Of a stretch of DNA of 64,000 nt, positions 56,250 through 64,000 are shown in pieces. A program made the position numbers and the translations under genes. Positions within the stretch are counted from its first letter, which is position 1; each line of letters opens with the position of its first letter. The notes under the pieces were generated by a model. The model saw nothing but the letters and a program-made list of their open reading frames with translations, made no database searches and had not been told where the DNA came from. The stretch comes from Lactobacillus sp. ESL0791 (lineage in GTDB: Bacteria > Bacillota > Bacilli > Lactobacillales > Lactobacillaceae): assembly GCF_029433255.1 (NCBI RefSeq), contig NZ_JAQTHU010000001.1:1302001-1366000 (forward strand). The letters run 5' to 3'.

Positions 56250-56287
56250 TAAAATTTCCTCAATCCTTATTTTATCAACTTTAACAA

Positions 56288-57052
56288 TCAGATTTTATCT
56301 AAAATTGCTGCAGCTAACTCCAGTGCCTGTTCGTGCGCACCCATCCCCCAGCCGCGATCTTCATGCTGTTCGATGTCGCTTAACGAATCAGCTGTAAACA
56401 AAATTTGCGCAAACTCTACTTGCCGAAATTGTGTACAAGCTGCCATCGCCGCGCACTCCATTTCAACGCAAGAGGCACCCAGTTTCCGAAACTTTTTAAC
56501 TTTATTAGCAGTTTCCCGAAAAAAGCCGTCCGTTGTCCAGGTCATGATTTCCTTGACTTTAAAACCCGTTTCAGCCATCAAATGTTCAACTTTCGTTAAA
56601 AAATTCGACCTTAAATCAATAAAATCAGCTGGTAAAGCGTAATGAAACGATGTTCCTTCATCCCTGATAGCTTTGGTGGGAACCAGAAAGTAATTTTCGG
56701 GAATTGCGGTTATCGCACCTGCCGAGCCAATTGCCAGAATCTGCTTGACACCATAGGAAATCAGCCAGTCTAACAACTGTGTTGCTGCGGCTGCCCCGAT
56801 TTTTGCTTGACAAAAAGCAATCTTTTCTTGTCCCAATTGAACTTCATAAACCTTGGTTTTACCTTCAAAGCATTCAAAGACCCCAATTTCACAGTAGGGA
56901 TACTTTTTCAAAAAGGCAGCTATTGCTTCGGGCGTAATAAAGGCAAACAGCAGTTTATCTGGAAAATGATAGTGTAATTCTTCATGGTCCGGCTCAAGCA
57001 CGGCATTCGGGCTTGCATCAAAATCTAACAAAAATGGCTTATCCATGATCAT
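56288..57052 (-). CDS. Nucleoside phosphorylase-like protein (copy 1)
   Basis: A 254-residue paralogue of the downstream gene. Same motifs: IGSAGAI, GTSFHY, CVEMECAAMAAC, FTADSLS. It is first in the pair, with a GGGGGA ribosome stretch before the ATG and an extended -10 candidate (57077-57082). The substrate (purine or pyrimidine nucleoside) cannot be read from the sequence. Confidence 0.85.
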   Translation of the reverse strand: MIMDKPFLLDFDASPNAVLEPDHEELHYHFPDKLLFAFITPEAIAAFLKKYPYCEIGVFECFEGKTKVYEVQLGQEKIAFCQAKIGAAAATQLLDWLISYGVKQILAIGSAGAITAIPENYFLVPTKAIRDEGTSFHYALPADFIDLRSNFLTKVEHLMAETGFKVKEIMTWTTDGFFRETANKVKKFRKLGASCVEMECAAMAACTQFRQVEFAQILFTADSLSDIEQHEDRGWGMGAHEQALELAAAILDKI

Positions 57053-57076
57053 TCCCCCAAAACATTATTGCTTAAT

Positions 57077-57082
57077 ATTTTA
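57077..57082 (-). promoter_or_regulatory. Candidate extended -10 box of the nucleoside phosphorylase pair
   Basis: TGA-TAAAAT on the minus strand about 30 nt before the start of copy 1. Confidence 0.45.
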
Positions 57083-57175
57083 TCATATTAAACTAGACGA
57101 TTTAGAGAAAATTTCCAGAAGTAAGCAGCAATGATACAGAAACTATCACATGTTTTTTATGCTTAAATTAATTTT

Positions 57176-57216
57176 TGTGCAAAAAAAGAGCCGCTGCTCT
57201 TGAGCAACAACTCTTA
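57176..57216 (-). terminator. Terminator after rplS
   Basis: A stem of about 13 bp including G-U pairs (AGAGTTGTTGCTC with GAGCAGCGGCTCT) and a short loop, followed by a run of seven U on the minus strand. Confidence 0.85.
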
Positions 57217-57225
57217 ATTAAGTAA

Positions 57226-57573
57226 TTAACGGCGCTTCTCAGCAATTCTTGCTGACTTGCCATGACGATCACGCAAGTAGTAAAGCTTAGCACGACGTAC
57301 ACGACCGTGACGCAATACTTCAACCTTAGCAACCCGAGGATCGTTAACTGGAAAAGTACGTTCAACACCGACACCAGAAGCAATCTTACGAACTGTGTAA
57401 GCTGCACCAATACCAGCACCCTTACGCTTAATTACAATTCCCTCGAACATCTGAATACGTTCGTGGGTACCTTCAACAACGCGAACGTGAACACGAACAG
57501 TGTCACCTGCACGAAAGTCAGGAATATCGTCACGCAACTGTTCTTTAGTTAATTCTTGAATTAATGGATCCAT
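57226..57573 (-). CDS. rplS: 50S ribosomal protein L19
   Basis: L19 sits at the subunit interface of the large subunit. The 115-residue protein has the family segments [16 protein letters not shown] and [20 protein letters not shown] and a basic C-terminal end. It follows trmD but has its own promoter and a structured leader. Confidence 0.97.
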   Translation of the reverse strand: MDPLIQELTKEQLRDDIPDFRAGDTVRVHVRVVEGTHERIQMFEGIVIKRKGAGIGAAYTVRKIASGVGVERTFPVNDPRVAKVEVLRHGRVRRAKLYYLRDRHGKSARIAEKRR

Positions 57574-57590
57574 TTTTTTCTCCCTTTTCG

Positions 57591-57652
57591 ATGTTCTTAC
57601 ACAAACCTTGTCAGCGGAACACCTCTATTACTTTTGTAGTCAAATACTACAA
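57591..57652 (-). ncRNA. Structured leader of rplS (L19 leader-like)
   Basis: The leader shows GUGUUC pairing with GAACAU around a CGCUGACAAGGUUUGUG core (57591-57622), resembling the L19 leader described in low-GC Gram-positives. A perfect 7-bp inverted repeat (TTGTAGT / ACTACAA, 57634-57652) precedes it. Family assignment is from memory. Confidence 0.55.
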
Positions 57653-57658
57653 TTTATT

Positions 57659-57687
57659 ATTTTAGCAAATAACATCTAGTAGAGCAA
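57659..57687 (-). promoter_or_regulatory. Internal promoter of rplS
   Basis: Minus-strand TTGCTC (57682-57687) and extended -10 TGC-TAAAAT (57659-57664), 17 nt apart, starting right after the trmD stop codon. It lets rplS be made independently of the rpsP-rimM-trmD message. Confidence 0.7.
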
Positions 57688-57689
57688 GT

Positions 57690-58409
57690 TTAGTTCTCTT
57701 CTTCCTTAATTTCAGCAAGCATTTTTTGTTCCTCAGCGTTCAATTCATAATTTTCCAGCATATCTGGTCGCTGTAAATAGGTTGCACGCAAAGCTTCCTT
57801 GTGCCGCCAGTCAGCAATTTTTTGGTGGTTGCCGGAAATCAGCACCGGGGGCACCTTTTCTCCATTAAAATCTTCCGGTCTCGTATATTGTGGATATTCA
57901 AGCAATCCATGCGAAAAGCTTTCTTCAACCGGCGAAGCAGCATTGCCCAAGATTCCCGGAAGCAAACGCACCGTCGCATCGATCATGCTCATCGTCGGCA
58001 GCTCGCCGCCAGTCAGAACATAATCACCGATTGAGACAACTTCGTCGGCCAAATCGTAAACCCGCTGGTCAAAACCCTCATAATGGCCGCAGATAAAGGT
58101 TAGTTCTTCTTCTGTTGACCACTTTTGGGCAAGATTTTGGTTAAATTTATGACCCTGCGGAGCCGTAATAATTACCCGGCCCTTGCTTGGAAGCGAGTCT
58201 AGTGCTTTTTTAATCGGCAGAATCTGCAGCACCATTCCGGCACCGCCGCCATACGGTGTATCATCAACATGGTGGTGAACATCACTGGTAAAATCCCGAA
58301 AATTCACAAGATTGAGCTGCCATTTGTTATCTTCAAGCCCGCGTCCTAGCATTGAGGTCTGCAGAGGCGTGAACATCTCGGGAAAAAGGGTTAACACATT
58401 AATTTTCAT
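57690..58409 (-). CDS. trmD: tRNA (guanine(37)-N1)-methyltransferase
   Basis: TrmD makes m1G37 in tRNA, preventing +1 frameshifting. The 239-residue SPOUT-fold enzyme has [17 protein letters not shown] at the start, [11 protein letters not shown], the [10 protein letters not shown] knot motif, [12 protein letters not shown] and PQYTRPEDF. It overlaps rimM by 11 nt. Confidence 0.97.
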   Translation of the reverse strand: MKINVLTLFPEMFTPLQTSMLGRGLEDNKWQLNLVNFRDFTSDVHHHVDDTPYGGGAGMVLQILPIKKALDSLPSKGRVIITAPQGHKFNQNLAQKWSTEEELTFICGHYEGFDQRVYDLADEVVSIGDYVLTGGELPTMSMIDATVRLLPGILGNAASPVEESFSHGLLEYPQYTRPEDFNGEKVPPVLISGNHQKIADWRHKEALRATYLQRPDMLENYELNAEEQKMLAEIKEEEN

Positions 58410-58914
58410 CGCGCAGGCCCTCCATCAGCGTTACATAAATTCGTTTATTGGCAACATCAATCTTCTTAACAACGTCAGTAATATACGGAATTAAATATTC
58501 ATGCCCAGACTTTTCAGTTATCTGCCAGACATCATTCGGTCCCAGCGACTGAATATCGGTAACTTTTCCTAGCTCCTCATTGGTTGCAAAATCCAACACA
58601 GTAGAATCTAAAATATCGCGATAATAATATGTCCCAGCCGGCAATTCTTGCTGGTCAATTTCGGCAACCACCAAAGTTTTGCCCCGAAGCTTTTCAGCTT
58701 CTTCAATGCTTGTCACTTCTTCAAATTGCACCAGCCAAAATTGTTTAAACGGACGGCTACTGGTAACGGATAATTCGCATTCATGATCATCTTTTAATGC
58801 CAACTTAGTTCCTGAAGCAAAGCGCTCATCAGGAAAATCGGTAATGATCTTTACTTTAACCTCACCAGTTAAACCGTGGGTTGTCAAAATTTGCGCAACG
58901 TCATAAAATTGCAT
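58399..58914 (-). CDS. rimM: Ribosome maturation factor RimM
   Basis: RimM assists 16S rRNA processing in the 30S head. The 171-residue protein has the N-terminal RimM domain ([16 protein letters not shown]) and the C-terminal PRC-barrel domain ([16 protein letters not shown] to the end). It overlaps trmD. A terminator-like hairpin lies between it and rpsP. Confidence 0.95.
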   Translation of the reverse strand: MQFYDVAQILTTHGLTGEVKVKIITDFPDERFASGTKLALKDDHECELSVTSSRPFKQFWLVQFEEVTSIEEAEKLRGKTLVVAEIDQQELPAGTYYYRDILDSTVLDFATNEELGKVTDIQSLGPNDVWQITEKSGHEYLIPYITDVVKKIDVANKRIYVTLMEGLRDEN

Positions 58915-58935
58915 TTTTTCTCCTTGAAAAATCTG

Positions 58936-58973
58936 TGTAATAAAAAAGTTTGAAGCTACTTACTTCAAACTCT
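58936..58973 (-). terminator. Terminator-like hairpin between rpsP and rimM
   Basis: A perfect 9-bp stem AGTTTGAAG / CTTCAAACT with a 7-nt loop followed by a UUUUUU run on the minus strand. It lies inside the rpsP-rimM-trmD operon and would raise rpsP relative to rimM. Confidence 0.8.
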
Positions 58974-58989
58974 TAAAGTTACACGCAAA

Positions 58990-59262
58990 TTACTTGCTGT
59001 ACTTTTCGTCATGCAACTTCTTCATTAAGCCGGCACCTGAAAGAAGTGATCTTACAGTGTCTGAAGGTTGTGCACCCTTCTTAAGCCATTCATAAATCTT
59101 GTCTTCGTCAAGCTTTAACTCTTTTGGCTCAGCAACTGGATTGTAGTAACCAACTTCTTCAATAAAACGGCCATCACGTGGCATTCTTGAATCAGCAACA
59201 ACGATCCGATAAAAAGGTCTTCTCTTGGCACCCATACGACGCATACGAATTTTTACTGACAT
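58990..59262 (-). CDS. rpsP: 30S ribosomal protein S16
   Basis: S16 is needed for 30S assembly. The 90-residue protein has the family start [20 protein letters not shown] and the conserved [14 protein letters not shown] segment. It has a strong ribosome site (AGGAGG) and its own promoter. Confidence 0.97.
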   Translation of the reverse strand: MSVKIRMRRMGAKRRPFYRIVVADSRMPRDGRFIEEVGYYNPVAEPKELKLDEDKIYEWLKKGAQPSDTVRSLLSGAGLMKKLHDEKYSK

Positions 59263-59293
59263 AAATAATTCCTCCTAATATTTAACGGTATTA

Positions 59294-59322
59294 ACTATAG
59301 CACTCTTCGATAGAGCTGTAAA
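59294..59322 (-). promoter_or_regulatory. rpsP promoter
   Basis: Minus-strand TTTACA (59317-59322) and TATAGT (59294-59299), separated by 17 nt, between ffh and rpsP. Confidence 0.75.
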
Positions 59323-59343
59323 GTGTTTTTACTTAACAGTTAA

Positions 59344-60771
59344 TTAACCACGATAATGCTTGATCTTCATTCGTTTCTTCTTATTCTTCTTAAATTTTTT
59401 GCCCATGCGACGCATTGCCATCTTGGCCATCGGTGAATCCATTCCCGGGAGATTGCTCAGTCCCTTCATGTTGCCCTTAGTGACCTTATTCATCATGTCA
59501 CGCGCCTGCTTAAACTGCTTAATCATGCGGTTGACTTCAACGACCGGGCGGCCGGCACCGGCAGCAATCCGCCTTCTGCGGCTCGGATTAAGCAGCTCTG
59601 GATCTTCACGCTCCTTTTCGGTCATTGAAGACACAATTGCCTTAATGTGTAAAATTTCTTTTTTATCAATATTAATATTCTTAAGCTGCGGGTTGTTGGC
59701 CATGCCCGGGATCATTTTCATTACCTGGTCAAGCGGCCCCATTTTCTCAACTTGCTCCAGCTGGTCCACAAAGTCATTGAAATCAAAGGTATTTTCCTTC
59801 ATCTTTTCAGCAACCTTGGCAGCCTTTTCGGCATCATAGTCAGACTGAGCCTTTTCAATCAAAGTGAGCATATCGCCCATACCCAAGATTCTCGAAGCCA
59901 TCCGATCTGGATGAAAGTCTTCCAGATCAGTTAGCTTTTCACCTTGGCCAGTATAAATAATTGGCTTACCGGTTACAGCTCTGATTGATAGAGCCGCACC
60001 ACCACGCGTATCACCATCCAGTTTGGTCAAAATAACTCCGGTAATATCGAGTCGCTCGTCAAAGCCCTTGGCAACATCCGTTGCAGCCTGCCCGGTCATT
60101 GCATCGACAACCAGCAAAATATTGTCGGGGTTAGCAACCACTTTTACCCGTTCCAATTCCTGCATCAACGGTTCATCGATTTCTAACCGTCCTGCCGTAT
60201 CGATGATGACATAGTCATTCTTATTCTGCTTTGCCTGCGTCAAACCGTCCTTGACAATCTTGGCTACGTCTTTTTCACCGGTTTCACTAAAAACAGGCAC
60301 CTTGAGCTGATCACCAATTTGCTTCAACTGGTCAACAGCTGCCGGCCGGTAAATATCTCCGGCAATTAACAGTGGTCGCGCCTTTTCGGTTTCCTGTAAA
60401 TGATATGCAAGTTTGCCAACCGTTGTAGTTTTACCGGTACCCTGAAGCCCAACCATCATAATGATTGTTGGGATATGCTTTGACTTAATTAAACTAGCAG
60501 CCGTTTCCCCCATCATCTTGGTTAATTCATCATTGACGATTTTAATAACCTGCTGACCAGGATTCAGGCTTTCCTGAACTTCTTTTCCAAGTGCTTCCTG
60601 CTTAATCGTTTTGATAAAATCCTTGACGACCTTAAAGTTAACATCGGCTTCAAGCAGCGCCAAGCGGATTTCCCGGCTCGCATTATTAATATCTTCTTCA
60701 GAAATCTTCCCCTTACCGGTTAAATTTCTAAGTGCCTTTTGAATTCGTTCGCTTAAATTTTCAAAAGCCAT
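59344..60771 (-). CDS. ffh: Signal recognition particle protein Ffh
   Basis: Ffh is the SRP GTPase that binds signal sequences on nascent membrane proteins. The 475-residue protein has the N and G domains (GLQGTGKTTTVGKLA as the P-loop, DTAGRLEIDE, TKLDGDTRGGAALS) and the Met-rich C-terminal M domain with a basic KKFKKNKKKRMK tail. It lies 5 nt after ylxM. Confidence 0.98.
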   Translation of the reverse strand: MAFENLSERIQKALRNLTGKGKISEEDINNASREIRLALLEADVNFKVVKDFIKTIKQEALGKEVQESLNPGQQVIKIVNDELTKMMGETAASLIKSKHIPTIIMMVGLQGTGKTTTVGKLAYHLQETEKARPLLIAGDIYRPAAVDQLKQIGDQLKVPVFSETGEKDVAKIVKDGLTQAKQNKNDYVIIDTAGRLEIDEPLMQELERVKVVANPDNILLVVDAMTGQAATDVAKGFDERLDITGVILTKLDGDTRGGAALSIRAVTGKPIIYTGQGEKLTDLEDFHPDRMASRILGMGDMLTLIEKAQSDYDAEKAAKVAEKMKENTFDFNDFVDQLEQVEKMGPLDQVMKMIPGMANNPQLKNINIDKKEILHIKAIVSSMTEKEREDPELLNPSRRRRIAAGAGRPVVEVNRMIKQFKQARDMMNKVTKGNMKGLSNLPGMDSPMAKMAMRRMGKKFKKNKKKRMKIKHYRG

Positions 60772-60776
60772 TGGGC

Positions 60777-61118
60777 TTATTCTCCCTTCAACTTCTCTAA
60801 TAATTCATTTATCTTTACCAAAGCAGGCTCTGTAGCCCCCTGCTTAAGCTTACCGGCAACATGCTCTAGGCTCATTTCCAGTTCGTTATAATCCCTCTGC
60901 ATGTGGAGTCTAGCTTCATATTTTTTCAAGAGCTTGCTGGAACGCCGCAAGTTATCATAAACTGCCTGCCGTGAAACGCCATGATTAAGAGCAATTTCCC
61001 CTAATGAAAGGTCATTATAATAATAATCTTCAAAATAAGACCTCTGGCCCTTGGTTAGCAGCGACCCATAATAGGCATACAGGTCGCCAAGTTGTTCATT
61101 CTTAATGAGTTCATCCAT
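60777..61118 (-). CDS. ylxM: YlxM family DNA-binding SRP accessory protein
   Basis: A 113-residue helix-turn-helix protein of the YlxM/p13 family, which in streptococci associates with SRP. The HTH segment is DLSLGEIALNHGVSRQAVYD followed by a coiled tail. I start at ATG 61118 because GGGTGAC lies upstream and the MDEL-K-E-Q-LYAYYG N-terminus matches the family. It lies just before ffh, as in other Firmicutes. Confidence 0.92.
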   Translation of the reverse strand: MDELIKNEQLGDLYAYYGSLLTKGQRSYFEDYYYNDLSLGEIALNHGVSRQAVYDNLRRSSKLLKKYEARLHMQRDYNELEMSLEHVAGKLKQGATEPALVKINELLEKLKGE

Positions 61119-61189
61119 TAGCTTGTCACCCAGAACAAGTATAGCAAAAAAATTTACTACTGGCGATTGCATTCGCTCCCGAAGCAAAG

Positions 61190-61234
61190 TAAAAACAGCC
61201 AACTTTTCTTTATTAAAAGGGTTAGCTGTTTTCT
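61190..61234 (-). terminator. Terminator after the pepD remnant, upstream of ylxM
   Basis: A stem of AAAACAGCTAAC with its near-complement GTTGGCTGTTTT around an AU-rich loop, followed by UUUUUA. It should end the smc-ftsY transcript before ylxM. Confidence 0.65.
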
Positions 61235-61235
61235 A

Positions 61236-61374
61236 TTAAAGATTAGTATCCATGTTAAAGGTCATCTTGGACATGTTAATTGCTTCGATCATCATCTCTG
61301 GCAATCATTGTTGAGCCATCAATTGACGCCTTTTTCCCTACCAAAACAGTAGTACAGGCACGATCTTTTTGCAT
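61236..61374 (-). pseudogene. Remnant of a C69-family dipeptidase gene (pepD-like), internally deleted
   Basis: A full start site (AAAGGAG, then ATG 61374) opens 32 codons with the PepD N-terminus: the catalytic-Cys region [20 protein letters not shown] followed by RDDD, then TAA (61276-61278). In another frame right after, [15 protein letters not shown] ends at TAA 61236-61238, resembling the C-terminus of PepD dipeptidases. About 425 residues between these ends are missing (family about 470). I read this as a deletion that removed the core and shifted the frame. Confidence 0.7.
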
Positions 61375-61403
61375 AGTTTCTCCTTTGCATTCTTTTATTA
61401 GTA

Positions 61404-62558
61404 TTAGGCCAAATCATGGAAAAGGCCAACTGCATAATCAGCGGCATCAAAATCTGCTAGGTCTTCGGCTTTTTCACCCAAGCCCACCAGTTTAACAGGT
61501 AACTTCATTTCATTGCGAATTGCCAAAACAACCCCGCCTTTAGAAGAACCGTCTAATTTTGTTAAAACCAAGCCGGTTAACTTGGTCGTTTTATCAAAAT
61601 CCTTTGCCTGCATGAGGGCATTTTGACCGGTTGATCCATCCAGCACGAGCAAGGTCTCGGTGGGTTCATCCGGGGCTAATTTTTGAATTGTGCGGTCAAT
61701 CTTTTCTAGTTCGTTCATCAAGTTCTTCTTATTTTGCAGCCGGCCAGCAGTATCAACCAAGAGATAGTCTACTTGTTCATCCAGTGCCTTTTGGGTGGCA
61801 TCGTAAACAACAGAGGCAGGATCGGCCCGGTCCTTTCCCGTAACAACAGGCACCCCAACGCGTTTACCCCACTCTTCAAGCTGTTCAACCGCGCCGGCCC
61901 TGAAAGTATCTGCGGCGGCTAACAATACCGACTTGCCCTGCTTCTTAAAACGCTGAGCCAACTTGCCAATCGTTGTGGTTTTACCAGCACCATTGACACC
62001 GACAAAAAGATAAACATTAGGTTTCTTCTCTTCATGATAGATAAGGTGCTCGTCTTCTTCGTTGCCATTCTTGTCATACAATTCGACCATCTTTTCAACG
62101 ATGATTTTTTTCAGGTCGTCCCGTGACTTGGCATTCTTCAGCTTGGCTTCATCACGCAATTCATCAGTCAATTCTTCAGCAGTTTCAAACCCAACATCGG
62201 ACTCAATCAGCAATTCTTCCAAATCATCAAAAAAATCTTCATCAACTGTTCTAAATTTGGCAAAAAATTGATTCAGCCTGGCCCCAAAACCCTGATTTGT
62301 TTTTTCAAGCCCTTTTTCATAAATATCAGCGGTAGTTTTTTCCTCTTTGGGCTCGATGGCATCGGTATTAGTTTCATCATTCAAAGATAACGGCTGTTCC
62401 TCCTGCTTTTCAGTATCTGCCGCCTGTGTTTCGTCTTCTTTTACAGTTTCTTGAGCTTTCTCTTCCTTAGCCGTCTCTTCTTGCTTTTTTTCGTCCGGCT
62501 TATTTTCTGTTTCCTGGTCACCAAAGAGTGATTTTTTTATTTTATCAAATAATCCCAT
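61404..62558 (-). CDS. ftsY: Signal recognition particle receptor FtsY
   Basis: FtsY is the membrane-associated SRP receptor GTPase. The 384-residue protein has a very acidic N-terminal A domain (residues about 10-75), then the N domain and the G domain with [39 protein letters not shown] and GLGEKAEDL near the end. It starts 2 nt after smc, as in other Firmicutes. Confidence 0.97.
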   Translation of the reverse strand: MGLFDKIKKSLFGDQETENKPDEKKQEETAKEEKAQETVKEDETQAADTEKQEEQPLSLNDETNTDAIEPKEEKTTADIYEKGLEKTNQGFGARLNQFFAKFRTVDEDFFDDLEELLIESDVGFETAEELTDELRDEAKLKNAKSRDDLKKIIVEKMVELYDKNGNEEDEHLIYHEEKKPNVYLFVGVNGAGKTTTIGKLAQRFKKQGKSVLLAAADTFRAGAVEQLEEWGKRVGVPVVTGKDRADPASVVYDATQKALDEQVDYLLVDTAGRLQNKKNLMNELEKIDRTIQKLAPDEPTETLLVLDGSTGQNALMQAKDFDKTTKLTGLVLTKLDGSSKGGVVLAIRNEMKLPVKLVGLGEKAEDLADFDAADYAVGLFHDLA

Positions 62559-62560
62559 CT

Positions 62561-64000
62561 TTACTTCACCTCATCTTTTATTTCTTTTAATGATACCGAT
62601 AGAACCTGCGATACGCCGGATTCCTGCATCACAACCCCGTAGAGCTGATCTGCTTCCTCCATGGTCCCTCGCCTATGGGTAATCACAATAAATTGCGTCT
62701 TTAAATCGTACTTTTCTAAAAATTGTGCAAAGCGGCTGACATTGGCATCATCCAGTGCCGCCTCAACCTCATCCAGCACGCAGAACGGAACCGGTTTTAC
62801 CTTAAGCATGGCAAACAAGAGGGTAATTGCTGTCAGCGCCCGTTCACCACCAGATAATAGACTCAAACGCTGCAGCTTCTTGCCAGGCGGTTGGGCAACG
62901 ATTTCAACGCCCGTTGTCAGCATGTGGTCGGGCTCTGTCAACACCAGCCTAGCATTCCCGCCGCCAAAAACAAGTGGAAAAAGCGCAGTGAAACTTGCCG
63001 CAACCGAATTAAAGGTTTTAGAAAACCGGTTACTGACTTCATTATCTAGGGCCGACATTGATTTTTCAAGGTTATCCCGCGCCTTAAGCAGATCATCCTG
63101 CTGGCCATTTAAAAAGTCGTAGCGTTTTTTAACATTTTCATATTCATTAATTGCATCCAAATTCACCGGACCAATATCTTCAAGCGACATCCGGTGCAGT
63201 TTGACACTTTTTTGCAGTTCAGCCCGTTTTTCCGCATTATTTTCTCCTTCGGCCTGAGCCAGAGCAGCTTCATAAGTAAGAGAGTAATCGGAACCCAGAC
63301 GCTTTAAGCGGTGATCAATCGAACCGGTAAATTTTGCCAGCTCAACCGATAAATTTTCTTGCTCGTCTGCCGCATCCTTGCGCAGGTCATAATTGCGGCT
63401 GGCAACCTGATCCAGCTGGTTGATTTGGGCGTTGAACCGACCTAATTTGCTGCTAAGCTGTGTCAGCTGCTCCTGCAAAGAATTCTTTTTATCCGCCATC
63501 TGCTTAATTTCATCTTGCATTGCGGTTTTTTGGTTTTCCGACAGCGCACTATTTTCATCAATTGCGGTTAATTTATTTTCAAGCTCCGTCACCTGTTTTT
63601 GACCAGCCTGGAGTTTTTGCTCTTGCTCCTGCTTCTGCCGGGAACTGTTTTCTAGTTTATTGGCAAAAACAGCAATTTGCGGATCAAGCTCTGCTGCCTG
63701 CTTCTGCACTTTTTCGTTCAACGACGTAAAATTATTGATTCGTTCCTGAACCTGCGCAATCTTTTCCTTTTGCTCTGCAATTTTCTGCACAAAAGCTGTT
63801 TTTTCTTCTGTCGCTTTCGTGATCTCTTTTTTCAGCTGAACTAACTGTTTATCACGTTCTTGCTTTTGTGACTCAAACAGCTTGCTGGCAGATTCCAAAC
63901 GCTTAACTTCTTTTTCTTGATTCTGAAAAGAAAGAACCGCCTCTCCCAGCTGCTGCTGGGTTTCCTGTAGTTCCTTATTCAGGCTGCTTAGATCTGCCTC
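62561..64000 (-). CDS. smc: Chromosome partition protein SMC, C-terminal part (partial)
   Basis: The window ends inside this gene; 479 C-terminal residues are visible and the frame is open to the edge. The first 300 or so form a long coiled coil rich in Gln, Lys and Glu. The end is the ATPase head: LSGGERALTAITLLFA (signature) and FCVLDEVEAALDDANV (Walker B). SMC condenses and segregates the chromosome together with ScpAB. Confidence 0.97.
   Translation of the reverse strand, partial: EADLSSLNKELQETQQQLGEAVLSFQNQEKEVKRLESASKLFESQKQERDKQLVQLKKEITKATEEKTAFVQKIAEQKEKIAQVQERINNFTSLNEKVQKQAAELDPQIAVFANKLENSSRQKQEQEQKLQAGQKQVTELENKLTAIDENSALSENQKTAMQDEIKQMADKKNSLQEQLTQLSSKLGRFNAQINQLDQVASRNYDLRKDAADEQENLSVELAKFTGSIDHRLKRLGSDYSLTYEAALAQAEGENNAEKRAELQKSVKLHRMSLEDIGPVNLDAINEYENVKKRYDFLNGQQDDLLKARDNLEKSMSALDNEVSNRFSKTFNSVAASFTALFPLVFGGGNARLVLTEPDHMLTTGVEIVAQPPGKKLQRLSLLSGGERALTAITLLFAMLKVKPVPFCVLDEVEAALDDANVSRFAQFLEKYDLKTQFIVITHRRGTMEEADQLYGVVMQESGVSQVLSVSLKEIKDEVK

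Noticed and set aside
1..64000. CRISPR array, tRNA or rRNA genes, prophage genes
   Set aside because: No regularly spaced repeats, cloverleaf sequences, rRNA segments or phage structural genes were recognised by reading.

Overview
The window looks like chromosomal DNA of a low-GC lactic acid bacterium, most probably Lactobacillus in the strict sense. The evidence is the Firmicute gene order tsf-pyrH-frr-uppS-cdsA-rseP-proS-polC-rimP-nusA-ylxR-ylxQ-infB-rbfA-truB-ribF-hrcA-grpE-dnaK-dnaJ-lepA (all on the minus strand), PolC, HrcA/CIRCE heat-shock control, a Gram-positive SOS box at lexA, and a remnant of a PepD-type dipeptidase gene. The species cannot be settled from the sequence. No tRNA, rRNA, CRISPR array or intact insertion sequence was found.

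Layout. Positions 1-3.8 kb hold the end of a PTS sugar permease gene, an acetyltransferase and a nucleoside transporter/5'-nucleotidase pair. Positions 3.9-8.7 kb hold apt, recJ and lepA. Positions 8.8-16.2 kb are an accessory block between lepA and dnaJ: a malonate decarboxylase operon (mdcH-A-C-DE-G) with a divergent LysR regulator and a membrane acyltransferase. Positions 16.3-28.5 kb hold the hrcA heat-shock operon, then the ribF-truB-rbfA-infB-ylxQ-ylxR-nusA-rimP translation/transcription operon. Positions 28.6-32.4 kb are a second, AT-richer accessory island inserted between rimP and polC: a secreted protein, a decayed IS3-type transposase, a compact operon of little-known proteins (endonuclease/exonuclease/phosphatase fold plus unknowns) and a double ribbon-helix-helix-like protein. 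Positions 32.4-44.4 kb are polC-proS-rseP-cdsA-uppS-frr-pyrH and tsf-rpsB. Positions 44.6-57.1 kb are a mixed stretch: a methyltransferase/GIY-YIG fusion, plsC, cfa, a NUDIX hydrolase, a GlcD-like oxidase, a heterodimeric ABC exporter, YneF and YnzC families, lexA, a uracil-DNA glycosylase-like protein and two tandem nucleoside phosphorylases. Positions 57.2-64 kb hold rplS-trmD-rimM-rpsP and ffh-ylxM, a deleted dipeptidase gene, ftsY and the 3' part of smc.

How the parts fit together. Most of the window is housekeeping: translation initiation, elongation and recycling, ribosome maturation, SRP targeting (Ffh, YlxM, FtsY), envelope lipid synthesis (UppS, CdsA, PlsC, Cfa), replication (PolC) and protein folding. 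The two accessory blocks sit exactly between conserved neighbours and hold the most unusual material. The malonate decarboxylase has its beta and gamma subunits fused, and neither the prosthetic-group precursor synthase MdcB nor a malonate transporter is nearby, so these must come from elsewhere in the genome. The 29.6-32 kb operon is the best candidate for an undescribed system.

Regulatory signals read directly from the sequence include two tandem CIRCE elements around the hrcA promoter, a SOS box over the lexA -35 box, a terminator hairpin in the rimP leader (probable attenuator), structured leaders before rpsB and rplS, a 28-bp imperfect palindrome between mdcH and mdcR, and terminators inside the dnaK-dnaJ and rpsP-rimM intervals.
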